A DNA stretch of 64,000 bases from positions 1 to 64,000 of the forward strand of contig NZ_JBAMME010000295.1 in NCBI RefSeq assembly GCF_039793925.1, given 5' to 3'. Below, piece after piece: positions 53,793 to 63,430 of the stretch. The position numbers and the translations under genes are program-made. The first letter of the stretch is position 1; each line of letters begins with the position of its first letter. Under the pieces are notes generated by a model that was given only the letters and a program-made list of their open reading frames with translations, did not search any database and had not been told where the DNA came from. Source of the DNA: Thermogutta sp039793925 (GTDB lineage Bacteria > Planctomycetota > Planctomycetia > Pirellulales > Thermoguttaceae).

Positions 53793-55529
53793 TTAGCTCT
53801 GATTTAGCAGCTCGCCACGGATTTTGAACCGACCGACGAGCGACCGCAGTGCCGTGGCCTGGGCGCCCAGTTCTTCGCTGCACGAAGCGAGCTCGGAAGT
53901 GCCCGCAGAGGCCTCCTGGGTGATTGCAGCTACCGATCCAATGGCTTGCACAACCTGTTGGGCAATGGCCGTTTGCTGCTGTGTCACGTCGGCAATCTCG
54001 GAAATCATTTGGGAAGTACTTTCGACTGCCGCCACAATCTTCTGGAGAGCACCCCCTACCTGTTCGCTCAGTTGTGCTCCCTCCACAATCCGCTCCGTGG
54101 ACTCCTTAATCAGCGTGGTGATCTGGCTGGCAGCGCGGTTGCATCGTTCTGCCAGCTTGCGCACTTCGTCAGCCACTACGGCGAAGCCCATGCCGTGTTC
54201 ACCTGCCCGAGCTGCCTCAATGGCCGCGTTGAGGGCGAGCAGGTTGGTCTGGCTGGCGATATCCGAAATGACACCGATGATCTCACTGATCTGATTGGCA
54301 CTTGCCCGAATCAGTTCCATCGATTCCATCGATTTCTCGACAGACTGAGCACCTGTGTGAGCCAGTTGATCGGTAGCCCGGGCCTGTGCCGCCGCTTCCA
54401 CAGCCTTCTGCTGAATCTCCTGGATCAATTGGCTGAGGGTTTCCACGGACCGGGTCACAGACTCAATTGCTTCGACCTGATGTTGCGCCCCTGCAGCAAT
54501 ATCCTGGGAGCGGGTGGCCACAATCTGCGAGCCCTCCGCGAATTGGTGACCGCTCTCCACCACATTAGCCACCAGCGCTTCCAGACGGTCGATGAATCGG
54601 TTGAACCAAGTGGCCAGCTCGCCGAACTCGTCCCGCATATCGGCAGGAAGACGCCTCGTCAGATCCCCCTCACCCTCCGCAATATCGCGGAGAAGCTCGG
54701 TAGTCGTGCTGATCTGGCGAAGTGTCCGACGAATCAGGTACAGAACGCCACCCAGGCAAAGCAGACCACCTGCAAACACGGATCCAAGGAACAAGAACAG
54801 GGTGTTCCGTGCTTGTTCTCGGATTTGACGACTGTTCGATTCCGTTTGCGCTGCGGCACTTTGGATTTCCCGCTGATGTGCAGCGATTATGCTGTGACGG
54901 TCGCCCACTGCTTTCAACACTTGCTCGATTTGGGCCTGCTGTTCGACCTGCATCACGTCGAGAATGTGTCGGGCTTCATCAAAATGGCGAGCGGAGGTCG
55001 CGGCGCTGAGCTCGCTAGCTGCGTCCTTCTGTTCAGGTCGAGCCGCTTTGGCCACAACTTCGCTGGTTGCCGACTTCCACGCTTGAAAAGCCTGCTCGTA
55101 TTTTTGGGAAAGCTCACGAAGAGTTGGCGAGTCGAATTTTTCAAGGGCCTTTTTCACCCGTTCTTCAGCCTGTGCGATGTTCTCTTCGCTGGCCTGCTTG
55201 GCTTTTTCCCAGGCCTCTGCGGTACTGGCGGCGAGGGCTTCCTTTTCCGCCACGAGTGCCTGGTACATATCGCGGTCAGCGTTCAGCATAAGCGTGATGC
55301 TCTCGTAGCGCCCCGCGACTTCCGGAAGCTCGCCGGTCATGAGGCTCCCAAGCTGCTCGTTTATGAGCGGGTTGATTTTGTGTTCGATTAACGAGGGAAC
55401 CTGGTGCTCCGCTACATCCTGGAGCGCCCTGTCCAGCGTAGCCAAGGCGTACCATCCCACCGAGGAAACGGTTACCATGAGCACCACGATGAACCCAATT
55501 AACAAGTACGCTTTCGTTCGTAATCGCAT
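53793..55529 (-). CDS. Methyl-accepting chemotaxis protein
   Basis: A 578-residue receptor. Membrane helix 1 (about 8-28) and helix 2 (about 243-265) flank a helical periplasmic sensor of about 210 residues (four-helix-bundle type). A HAMP domain follows, with the signalling domain from about 330 and its hairpin tip DIASQTNLLALNAAIEAARAGEHGMGFAVVADEVRKLAER (around 430-470). GGGAG lies before the ATG. It would pass a signal to CheA/CheW, which are not in the window; the stand-alone receiver at 23.3 kb is a possible partner. There is no C-terminal CheR-docking pentapeptide. Confidence 0.95.
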   Translation of the reverse strand: MRLRTKAYLLIGFIVVLMVTVSSVGWYALATLDRALQDVAEHQVPSLIEHKINPLINEQLGSLMTGELPEVAGRYESITLMLNADRDMYQALVAEKEALAASTAEAWEKAKQASEENIAQAEERVKKALEKFDSPTLRELSQKYEQAFQAWKSATSEVVAKAARPEQKDAASELSAATSARHFDEARHILDVMQVEQQAQIEQVLKAVGDRHSIIAAHQREIQSAAAQTESNSRQIREQARNTLFLFLGSVFAGGLLCLGGVLYLIRRTLRQISTTTELLRDIAEGEGDLTRRLPADMRDEFGELATWFNRFIDRLEALVANVVESGHQFAEGSQIVATRSQDIAAGAQHQVEAIESVTRSVETLSQLIQEIQQKAVEAAAQARATDQLAHTGAQSVEKSMESMELIRASANQISEIIGVISDIASQTNLLALNAAIEAARAGEHGMGFAVVADEVRKLAERCNRAASQITTLIKESTERIVEGAQLSEQVGGALQKIVAAVESTSQMISEIADVTQQQTAIAQQVVQAIGSVAAITQEASAGTSELASCSEELGAQATALRSLVGRFKIRGELLNQS

Positions 55530-56044
55530 TGTTTTTTCAACTCCCTACGAAACCGATAACGTTTTTCCATCCTCAACCACTTCCGGTCCAAAATGTCCCG
55601 CACTGAATTGCGATCCAGCGCAGCAAAGTGGCATCCATACTCAACAAGGGCGTCTTCGCGTTAAGAAAAAGAAGGCCAAAAAAGCGCGGCTCGGGCCCGA
55701 GAGGCCTTTCGCGGCATACGCCCAGCCCTCTTTCTCTGCCCTTTGACGACGTCAAAAACTAATCTGGTCAGCCAGCTTGTCGCCGTTCGCCTCGTAGAAA
55801 CTATAGATCACAGTTTTCGGGCAGTGAGACAATGTCTTAAAATTCGCGGGCGGCTCGTGCGACTGGAAGAGCAACCGACTCAAATCGCGAAATAAGTGCA
55901 CACAATTCGTCTCCGATTACCTAGACCGTCGGTGGACGCTTGCACCCATCATGTCCATGGAAGTTCTTTACGGGAAAGCCCTTGCAGGTTCGACGATTTC
56001 CCGCGCGATTGGCGGCCGATGCTGGCGAAAATTGCTGGTTTTTG
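55530..56044. other. Intergenic region between chemoreceptor and GH2 genes
   Basis: About 515 bases between two minus-strand genes. Short frames lack protein character. No terminator for the GH2 gene could be identified with confidence. Confidence 0.4.
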
Positions 56045-59000
56045 TCACTGCTGATCGGCGGGAATGACGTCGATCTCGGCAATCGAGGCGAAAGGCTGCC
56101 CGCGAACTTCGCTTAGCGCCACGACTTTGAGGAATCGGGCCCGAATCGGATGTGGGAAGCGAACGACCTTCTCGCTGGGGCGCTCGTCCCAGGTGCCTTG
56201 AACGATGGCATCACCCCAGTTTTGGCCGTCCTCGCTCACAAAGACGAGAAATTGGGCAATTTGCCCGTTAGGGTTGTTGTCCTGCCGCGGTAGAACTTTT
56301 ACCCCGGCTATGAGCACAGGCTGACGCAACTCGAGCACGATGTGATGCGGGAGCGGAGTGGCTACCGGGTCCCAGGCGGTATGCCACATCGTTTCTGGGT
56401 CGCCATCAATCGCCAGTCGGGGCTCGTAACCTGGCTGGTAACTATCAGCCGTGGCAGTTGCACCAAGAGTTTCGAGCAGACGTGGCTCGCGCCACAGCGT
56501 GCGCCACTGCGCGTCTGTGAGTGTCACGGTGGGCTCAAAATCATTCGAAAGCATGTACCGGATGAGACTTTTTCTGAGCTGGCGGGCAACTGGTCGCGCG
56601 GACAGATCGTGCAGGACGTCCATGGAACACACGAGAAGCCGACCGTTTCCGACCTTCGCTTCCCACAAAAGGCCAAGCTTTCGGGCCTCGCACCAGTCAT
56701 CGATGGCCTGCACGATCGGCTTCAGATTCCGCGGCAACCCATCGAGGACCATCGGCGTACAAGCGTCGAGAAGTTCCTGCCACTGCCAGTCAGCATGAAA
56801 ATCAGTGGGAAAATCTTTGAGCGCAGGATGCCCAGGATCACAGAGTATCCCCACCATATGCACTTTTTGCGTGGGAAAGGTGATCCGGTTCCAAAAAATC
56901 GGCTGGAATGTCCCCAGTGTATCGCCGCCAATCCACTTCTTTTCCGGGACGAAAAGCACGGTTCTCCCCTGCTGCGCCAGCGCCCACGCTGTCCGCGGAT
57001 CTGTGGCTAGAGTGATTTGCTCTGGGACCTCTGCCGAAACCTGGGCCGGATAAACCCAAATTTTCCAGTTGTTGATCACGTCAGAATTCTCGAGGGATAC
57101 TCTCAACGTAAGAGCCGCAGGGACCTGTACCCCGCGAAGATCTATAGATTGCGTTGGGCCCTCCGTGAGCCGACCGGTGGGATAATCCTGCGGGGCTGTT
57201 TGTCCGGCCGCAATCACGCGCCGCTCCGAGTTTTCGTCGCACAATTCCCATTTGAGCACCGCCTGTTTGAGGTCTTCTGAACCGTAATGGGCAAGATCGA
57301 GCTGGAATTCGAAAGTCTCCTGGTTAGTCCAAATGAACTTTTTCAGTCGGGCCAGCGGAACGGTGCTATTGCAGAAGCCGCGATATTCCTGGGCAGAACA
57401 ATACCCCTTGCTTTCCCAGAAAGCGTCCAGCACACCCACAGGAGCGGTCCCCTGTCCCGGGAAATCATGCAGGTCCAGCAGTTGAAAACCGGCCATGCCC
57501 GGCGTTCGCAAGGCGGCTTCGATCTCCTGCTTGTAAAGGATCACCTGAAACCGTCCCGAGGCCCGAATGAAATCCGCCGCCTGATCGTAGAGGCCTTTCT
57601 TTTGCAGGATGTCGCGGAACACCTCCACATTGGACCCGCGGAAAAACCCTGTGTACTTTTGGGGTTCGGTCAGCACATTGGGATAAGCGCACCACTGACC
57701 GATCTCGTGGCTGACGACGGGAATCCCCGCTTTGGTGATAAACTCGCGGTAGTCAAGCCAGGTTTGCCCAGGCTTGTTCAACTGCAAGGGACCCCAGGCC
57801 TGAAGGCGTGGAACCGGTGTTACGTGATACTGATTGGCCGGTAACTGGGGCCAGCCCGACCCGGCTGAGTAACAGTGACGTGGATCGGCAGCCTTCTGGG
57901 TTTCCACCCATTTAGCGAGAAAGGCGTCCCGTTTGGCAGGAGGCCCGCCCGGCTCATTGCTCGCCACCATCAACAGGAAAGAAGGATGATTCCCATAAGC
58001 CCGGCGGATGCGCGCCGCCTCGGCGTACACAAACGCATCCTGCGGTTCTCCATTCCCGAACGAGGTCCAACAGGAACATTCCACCTGGTAGTAAAATCCC
58101 ATCTCGTCCGCAGCAACAAACGCTGCTTCCGGAGGACACCAGGAATGAAACCGCAAATGGTTGAGGCCGTAGCTCCGCGCCACAGAAAGGATTCGCTTCC
58201 AGGACTCGACGTCCGTGGGAGGATGGCCCTCCCGGGGAAAGATGCAGCATTCCAGCGTCCCGCGGAGGAAAATCGGTCGTCCATTGAGGACAAACTGGGT
58301 TCCCCGGACTTCCAGTTGCCGCAGGCCAAAAGTAACGATTTGCGCGTCGTGATAGGTCCCCTCTCCACGATCTTGGGTTTTTAGTTCCACCGCCAGATCG
58401 TACAGGACGGGATGAAACTCATCCCACAATTGCGCACGTCCATTTAACGAATAGCGCACGCGCTGGCGCAAGCCGTCTGCCTCCCATCGAATGGGAACCT
58501 CTAGCGTGCGGAATTCTTCCCTTGGTGCAGAAACCTCCTGGTGGGCATGTGCCCTGGCCGTCAGGACTAACTGTCCGTGACCGCTCACGGCCGTTCGATT
58601 CCCGATCGTGATTTCCACCTCCACTGATCGCTGGGCTACGTCCGGGTAGAGCTGAACGTCCTCGATCCACACCGGGGGACGACGGCGGAGTTCGATCCGC
58701 CCCACGACCCCGTTCCAGTTGCCCTGCGTCTCATCCGAAATGCTGTGAGCGCTTTTGCCCACCAGAATCAGGTAACGGTTATCCACGCAAACGGTGAGGC
58801 GATGTTTCCCCGGTGTGAGGTATTCCGAAACATCGTAAACATGGGGAGTGGCCAGGGAATTCTGCGAGCCCACCTCACGGTCGTCAATCCAAACGGTGCT
58901 TTGCCAGTGGACCCGCTCGAGGAAAAGGACGATGTGATCACCCTGCCAGTCCTCCGGGATCGTCACCTCCCGCTGGTACCACGCCGGGCCGACGTAATGA

Positions 59001-59350
59001 CGCGGCGGCGTCAGGAAAAACGGAGAACGAAAGTTCTCACTCGTCCAGTAAGCGGCGAACAAAGGGTCGTTTGCCCTTTTCAGTCCGATCCCCGCCAACC
59101 ATTGGCTGTCCGGTCCGGGTGGATCACCGTAATCCTGCGCCTGAAGCATTCCGGGCAGTTGGATGCGGTCCGGTAATGACGTTTCGTACCACCGCTCCGC
59201 TCGACCGCGATTCTCCGGATCGAGTCGGAAAGACCACTCCCCGGATAAATCCACCGTTCGATCCGCTCCGCGAGCGTCAACCGAGAAAGCCGAGCTCAGC
59301 AGAAACACCAGCAACGCGACGAAACGGAAATACCTGACTGGTTCCCACAT
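56045..59350 (-). CDS. Secreted GH2-family glycosidase with C-terminal discoidin (F5/8 type C) domain
   Basis: About 1101 residues from ATG 59350, which has GGAGGGAC upstream and a signal peptide ending near VDARGAD. The GH2 order is clear: jelly-roll sugar-binding domain (WSFRLDPENRG, GPAWYQREVTIPEDW), immunoglobulin-like middle, and TIM barrel with LNHLRFHSWCPPEAAF, the acid/base Glu in VASNEPGG and the probable nucleophile Glu in VVSHEIGQW. A further beta-region leads to a discoidin domain in the last 150 residues (LAIDGDPETMWHTAWDP, VSEDGQNWG, ARFLKVVAL). It should attack beta-galactosides, beta-glucuronides or beta-mannosides outside the cytoplasm; specificity is open. Confidence 0.92.
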   Translation of the reverse strand: MWEPVRYFRFVALLVFLLSSAFSVDARGADRTVDLSGEWSFRLDPENRGRAERWYETSLPDRIQLPGMLQAQDYGDPPGPDSQWLAGIGLKRANDPLFAAYWTSENFRSPFFLTPPRHYVGPAWYQREVTIPEDWQGDHIVLFLERVHWQSTVWIDDREVGSQNSLATPHVYDVSEYLTPGKHRLTVCVDNRYLILVGKSAHSISDETQGNWNGVVGRIELRRRPPVWIEDVQLYPDVAQRSVEVEITIGNRTAVSGHGQLVLTARAHAHQEVSAPREEFRTLEVPIRWEADGLRQRVRYSLNGRAQLWDEFHPVLYDLAVELKTQDRGEGTYHDAQIVTFGLRQLEVRGTQFVLNGRPIFLRGTLECCIFPREGHPPTDVESWKRILSVARSYGLNHLRFHSWCPPEAAFVAADEMGFYYQVECSCWTSFGNGEPQDAFVYAEAARIRRAYGNHPSFLLMVASNEPGGPPAKRDAFLAKWVETQKAADPRHCYSAGSGWPQLPANQYHVTPVPRLQAWGPLQLNKPGQTWLDYREFITKAGIPVVSHEIGQWCAYPNVLTEPQKYTGFFRGSNVEVFRDILQKKGLYDQAADFIRASGRFQVILYKQEIEAALRTPGMAGFQLLDLHDFPGQGTAPVGVLDAFWESKGYCSAQEYRGFCNSTVPLARLKKFIWTNQETFEFQLDLAHYGSEDLKQAVLKWELCDENSERRVIAAGQTAPQDYPTGRLTEGPTQSIDLRGVQVPAALTLRVSLENSDVINNWKIWVYPAQVSAEVPEQITLATDPRTAWALAQQGRTVLFVPEKKWIGGDTLGTFQPIFWNRITFPTQKVHMVGILCDPGHPALKDFPTDFHADWQWQELLDACTPMVLDGLPRNLKPIVQAIDDWCEARKLGLLWEAKVGNGRLLVCSMDVLHDLSARPVARQLRKSLIRYMLSNDFEPTVTLTDAQWRTLWREPRLLETLGATATADSYQPGYEPRLAIDGDPETMWHTAWDPVATPLPHHIVLELRQPVLIAGVKVLPRQDNNPNGQIAQFLVFVSEDGQNWGDAIVQGTWDERPSEKVVRFPHPIRARFLKVVALSEVRGQPFASIAEIDVIPADQQ

Positions 59351-59934
59351 CACAGTTCGTCCCTCCGCAAAGCATCTGACACAACAGCCTTTGCTGCCAT
59401 GCCTCGAATGGCCCAATCACGCCCAATTTTGGCGTTTCTGCGGGATATCACCGAATTTGGCAGCCTCATTAATGTAACGAAAGAGCGGCATCTCTGCGAG
59501 CCACCGCTCGAACAAGGACCAACGATACAAAACCGGAGGCTAGGAGTGAAACGGGCGTCGTGCCCCTGGTCCGCAGATTGTTTGTGTCCACAGTGTCCGG
59601 CAGCTTACCGATGGTCTTTTAGATGAACGCGCCACACTGCCATAAAGTGGGTCAAACGGAACTGGCTAGCCTTGGGTCCGATGACATCGCGAGAAAACGC
59701 GGTTTGCGCAGGGATGAGGATCGCTCCATTTGCAACGATAGGCAGTCAACTGGCTAGACAGGCGGGCCAGACCTACCGGAAAAATTTTCATTTGCCACCG
59801 GAAATCCCGGAAGCATCATGGTATAAATAAGGTTTTCAACGGTGCTCGCCTGGACATGAATGGCCTTGCATGCCCCTGGTGCCTGGGCCGGGGTGGTGTG
59901 AATTATCAACACGAATTTGCTGAAGGGAGGATTT
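59351..59934. other. Intergenic region between GH2 and trpB2 genes
   Basis: About 585 bases between divergent genes. A TATAAA-like sequence near 59822 could belong to the trpB2 promoter, but no matching -35 was found. No leader peptide rich in Trp or T-box motif was recognised. Confidence 0.4.
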
Positions 59935-61290
59935 ATGGAGCTGAAACGGTCTCTCCTGCCGGAAAGCGAATTGCCTGCAGAGTGGTACAATCTCCTGGCC
60001 GATTTGCCCGAGCCGCTCCCACCGCCGATTCACCCGCTGACCAAGGAACCGCTGGATCCTGCCGCTTTGGAACGCATTTTCGCGAAGGAGTTGATTCGTC
60101 AGGAAGTCAGTCAGGAACGCTGGATTGGGATTCCCGACGAAGTGCGCCGGGTGTATGCCCTGTGGCGTCCTACGCCGCTTGTTCGCGCTCGCAATCTGGA
60201 AAAAGCACTCAAAACCCCCGCCCGGATCTATTTCAAAGACGAAAGTCACAGCCCGCCGGGAAGTCACAAGCCCAACACGGCGGTTGCCCAGGCGTACTAC
60301 AACAAGATTCAGGGAATCCGCCGCCTATCGACGGAGACCGGTGCCGGCCAGTGGGGTTCTTCTTTAGCGTTTGCCTGCTCCTTTTTTGGGCTGGAGTGTA
60401 AGGTCTACATGGTGAAAGTGAGCTACCAGCAGAAGCCGTACCGACGTGTGATGATGCAGTTATGGGGAGGCAACGTAACGCCAAGTCCCTCTGAAGAAAC
60501 GGAATGTGGTCGCAAGATCCTTGCCAGCGATCCGAACTGTCCCGGAAGCCTCGGAATCGCCATTAGTGAAGCGGTAGAGGTGGCTCTCAAGAATGACGAC
60601 ACCAACTACACACTGGGGAGCGTTCTCAACCATGTGATGCTCCATCAGACCGTCATCGGTCTTGAGGCCGAAAAACAGATGAAAGAGTTCGGCGATTGGC
60701 CGGACGTTGTCATCGGCTGCGTTGGCGGCGGAAGCAATTTTGCGGGGCTGGCTTTCCCGTTCCTCCGCCACAAACTCGCGGGGAAAGAAATGCGGTTCGT
60801 GGCGGCAGAGCCGAAAGCCTGTCCATCGCTCACTCGGGGAGTGTATCGCTACGATTTCGGCGATACCTCGATGCTCACGCCGCTGCTCAAAATGCACACG
60901 CTGGGACACAGCTTCGTGCCGGCGGGTATCCATGCGGGTGGACTACGATATCACGGGATGGCGCCGATGGTGAGCTTCGCCGTCAAGCTGGGCCTGGTGG
61001 AGGCCGTGGCGCTCCATCAGCGGGAATGCTTCGAGGCCGCAAGGCTCTTTGCCACGACCGAGGGAATTATTCCAGCTCCGGAGACATCGCACGCCGTTCG
61101 GGCGGCGATCATCGAGGCGCTAAAATGCAAGGAAACCGGCGAAGAGAAGTGCATTCTCTTCAATCTGAGCGGCCACGGAATTTGTGACCTGGGCGCTTAC
61201 GAGCGCTATCTCGCCGGAGAACTGGAAGACTACGAGCTGCCCCAGGGACAAATCGACCAGGCCCTCGCCGAGTTGCCCGCCGTAGAGTAG
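59935..61290 (+). CDS. trpB2: TrpB2-type tryptophan synthase beta chain
   Basis: A 451-residue PLP enzyme that joins indole and serine to give tryptophan. GAAGGGAGG lies 5 bases before the ATG at 59935. The N-terminal extension, WRPTPLVRARNLE, the PLP-Lys motif PPGSHKPNTA, the ETGAGQWGSS turn and the phosphate loop GCVGGGSNFAG identify the family. The long N-terminus, the QWG variant and the final ALKCKETGEEKCILFNLSGHG segment are typical of the TrpB2 branch, which usually works without TrpA. No trpA lies beside it, consistent with a TrpB2 role in salvaging indole, but it could be the only TrpB of the organism. Confidence 0.93.
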   Translation: MELKRSLLPESELPAEWYNLLADLPEPLPPPIHPLTKEPLDPAALERIFAKELIRQEVSQERWIGIPDEVRRVYALWRPTPLVRARNLEKALKTPARIYFKDESHSPPGSHKPNTAVAQAYYNKIQGIRRLSTETGAGQWGSSLAFACSFFGLECKVYMVKVSYQQKPYRRVMMQLWGGNVTPSPSEETECGRKILASDPNCPGSLGIAISEAVEVALKNDDTNYTLGSVLNHVMLHQTVIGLEAEKQMKEFGDWPDVVIGCVGGGSNFAGLAFPFLRHKLAGKEMRFVAAEPKACPSLTRGVYRYDFGDTSMLTPLLKMHTLGHSFVPAGIHAGGLRYHGMAPMVSFAVKLGLVEAVALHQRECFEAARLFATTEGIIPAPETSHAVRAAIIEALKCKETGEEKCILFNLSGHGICDLGAYERYLAGELEDYELPQGQIDQALAELPAVE

Positions 61291-61374
61291 CAGGCTATCC
61301 TCTAAACTCCGGCCGACCGCACGTGTTGGCTTGCGTGGCAGATTTCACTGAAACCTCAAAAAAGGAGGCCTGTT

Positions 61375-62583
61375 ATGACACACGCAGGGCGTGGAGGTAG
61401 ACGATTGTTTGCCCCAGCCGTTGCAGGCGCCTTTGTTTTGGCGGTGCTTTCCGGGGCGAACCTGCGGGCTGAGAAGATCGGTCCGTGGGATACGGATGTC
61501 CTTTTTCAGCCGCCGCGTGTGGAGTGGAGTGAGGAAAAAGACGGGGTCCGCGAACTCTACTATCAGGGAGAACCATACCAGGGGCGCCCCACACGTGTGT
61601 ACGCCGTGTATGCTCAGCCACCGGGAGCCGGCCCTTTTCCTGCGATGGTGTGTGTTCACGGAGGCGGTGGGACCGCGTTTCAGGAATGGGTCCGGCTCTG
61701 GGCGGAACGAGGATACGCGGCGATCTCCATGGACCTGGCCGGTTGTGGACCGCACCACCAGCGTTTGCCGGACGGTGGCCCTGATCAATCCGACGAGTCC
61801 AAATTCCGATCTTTCGACGAGGATTCGGTTACCGATATGTGGACGTACCATGCGGTGGCGGCGGTCATTCGGGCGCATTCGCTCTTGCGGAGCCTGCCGC
61901 AAATCGATGCGCAGCGCATCGGGGTCACCGGGATCAGTTGGGGCGGCTATCTCACGTGCATCGTTGCCGGCGTGGATAACCGTTTTCGACTGGCCATTCC
62001 CGTTTACGGTTGCGGATTTCTTCACGAAAACAGTGTGTGGCTTCCTCGATTTGAAAAAATGCCACCGGAGCAACGTGAACGATGGATCCAGTTTTTTGAT
62101 CCATCCCAATATCTTGGTCGCGTGCGTTGCCCCATTTTCTTTCTCAATGGCACAAACGATTTTGCTTACCCGCTCGATAGCTATCGAAAATCATACGACC
62201 TCGTGCCGGGAGAGAAGTTCATTCGCATTGAGGTCCGCATGAAACACAGTCATCCCGATGGTTGGGCACCGCCAGAGATCGGCCTTTTTGCCGATAGTCT
62301 CCTCAAGGGAGGCCAACCGTTGCCCAGGTTATCGCCCCTGCACCGCGAAAACCAGACTGTCTGGTGCGAGGTGACATCTTCGCTTCCTTTGAAACAAGCG
62401 CATCTTAACTACACCATCGATGGCGGACGGTGGCAGGACCGCCAGTGGACATCGATCCCCGCCAAACTAGAGCGCGATTGCGTGGTGGCGGAACTGCCCC
62501 CCGAGCAATTGACTGCTTATTACGTGGACGTGGTGGACGAAAGAGGGGCTATGATTTCCACACCACCCGAAATCGTGCGATAG
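61375..62583 (+). CDS. Secreted alpha/beta hydrolase (acetyl-xylan-esterase-like)
   Basis: A 402-residue protein with a signal peptide (ending about residue 33, ANLRAEK). The alpha/beta-hydrolase core has the oxyanion segment MVCVHGGGGTAFQEW, the nucleophile elbow VTGISWGGYL (Ser at about 189), the acid in FLNGTNDFAYPLDSY and the His in KHSHPDGW. About 90 C-terminal residues form an extra beta-domain. AAGGAGG lies 7 bases before the ATG. It is likely a carbohydrate or peptide esterase in the periplasm. It lies 84 bases after trpB2 on the same strand; the functional link is probably none. Confidence 0.87.
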   Translation: MTHAGRGGRRLFAPAVAGAFVLAVLSGANLRAEKIGPWDTDVLFQPPRVEWSEEKDGVRELYYQGEPYQGRPTRVYAVYAQPPGAGPFPAMVCVHGGGGTAFQEWVRLWAERGYAAISMDLAGCGPHHQRLPDGGPDQSDESKFRSFDEDSVTDMWTYHAVAAVIRAHSLLRSLPQIDAQRIGVTGISWGGYLTCIVAGVDNRFRLAIPVYGCGFLHENSVWLPRFEKMPPEQRERWIQFFDPSQYLGRVRCPIFFLNGTNDFAYPLDSYRKSYDLVPGEKFIRIEVRMKHSHPDGWAPPEIGLFADSLLKGGQPLPRLSPLHRENQTVWCEVTSSLPLKQAHLNYTIDGGRWQDRQWTSIPAKLERDCVVAELPPEQLTAYYVDVVDERGAMISTPPEIVR

Positions 62584-62638
62584 CCGGGCAAATGCGCCAA
62601 GTTCAAAGCGCCCCATCTTTCGACGGGACCAGGCTCTT

Positions 62639-63118
62639 TTAGTCCGGCAAATCAAAAGTGAACTCAGTGGTGGACTCGGTGACTTCGGCCGTCAGGCCCG
62701 AGGTTTCCGGCGATGCATATTTCGCGGGGAGCTCCTCACGATATTTCGCGGGAACAGGTGGCGCGTCGGGATCGGTGCTGCCGCCTTGCACCAAGACCGA
62801 CTTCCGAATAGTTACCCGATAGCTGCCTGGAACAACACCGTCGTTCTTTTCGAATGTGGTGAGCCTGGCAACGCCTTGAGCATCGGTCAGTCCGGTGGCG
62901 GCATGTCCGCCAGATGCGGGCAGCAACTGGACATTCGCTTCGGCCACGGGCTGCCCTTTATACTTGACGGTCACCTTAACGGGCACGGTTTTCGGTCGGC
63001 CTGGTACAGATCGCTTGGCACCGCCACAGCCTCCCAGGGAGATCAATAAAACGAAAATAAAACCGACAACCAGCGTTTTTCCAAGGGACCATACACCAGC
63101 ACGCGTGGTCAGCAACAT
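62639..63118 (-). CDS. Small lipoprotein with carboxypeptidase-regulatory-like fold
   Basis: About 159 residues from ATG 63118, with AGGAG 7 bases upstream. The leader ends in a lipobox, LISLGGCGG, giving a lipidated Cys. The mature part VPVKVTVKYKGQPVAEANVQLLPA ... GLTDAQGVARLTTF ... VPGSYRVTIRK is a transthyretin/carboxypeptidase-regulatory-like beta-sandwich, very common as a companion gene of DUF1559 prepilin-like genes in planctomycetes. The DUF1559 gene lies directly upstream on the same strand, so the two likely form an operon. Confidence 0.85.
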   Translation of the reverse strand: MLLTTRAGVWSLGKTLVVGFIFVLLISLGGCGGAKRSVPGRPKTVPVKVTVKYKGQPVAEANVQLLPASGGHAATGLTDAQGVARLTTFEKNDGVVPGSYRVTIRKSVLVQGGSTDPDAPPVPAKYREELPAKYASPETSGLTAEVTESTTEFTFDLPD

Positions 63119-63430
63119 ACCGTTCTCCTGTGCTTCGGCTCCTTCTGACAGGTAAGCGTGTCCGTATAACTCCCCGCAATGTTTCTCCTGGAGCAAGTTC
63201 AAAAATGCAATGCCGGCCTGCTGCAACAGGCCGGACGAAGAGGTGCGCCATCCCGCCACACGACACAGCTTGAGGAGAGCTATCGGTTGGCGCTTCGGCA
63301 GCTCTCTCAGAGCCGCACAATCGGCCCGGATGATCTAGGAAAATCGAGGTGGGCAAAGCCCATCGGACAGCCGCCCACATCGTTCAACTAGTTGGCTGCG
63401 AACTGGCGAGCTATTTAAATAATCAGGCGA

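Noticed and set aside
53946..55391. Long open frame (481 codons) on the plus strand
   Set aside because: It is antisense to the clearly recognisable chemoreceptor gene, its translation has no known motif, and such shadows are common in GC-rich coding sequence.
58770..58790. DnaA-box-like TTATCCACG
   Set aside because: A single match inside the GH2 gene with no cluster of boxes; not an origin.
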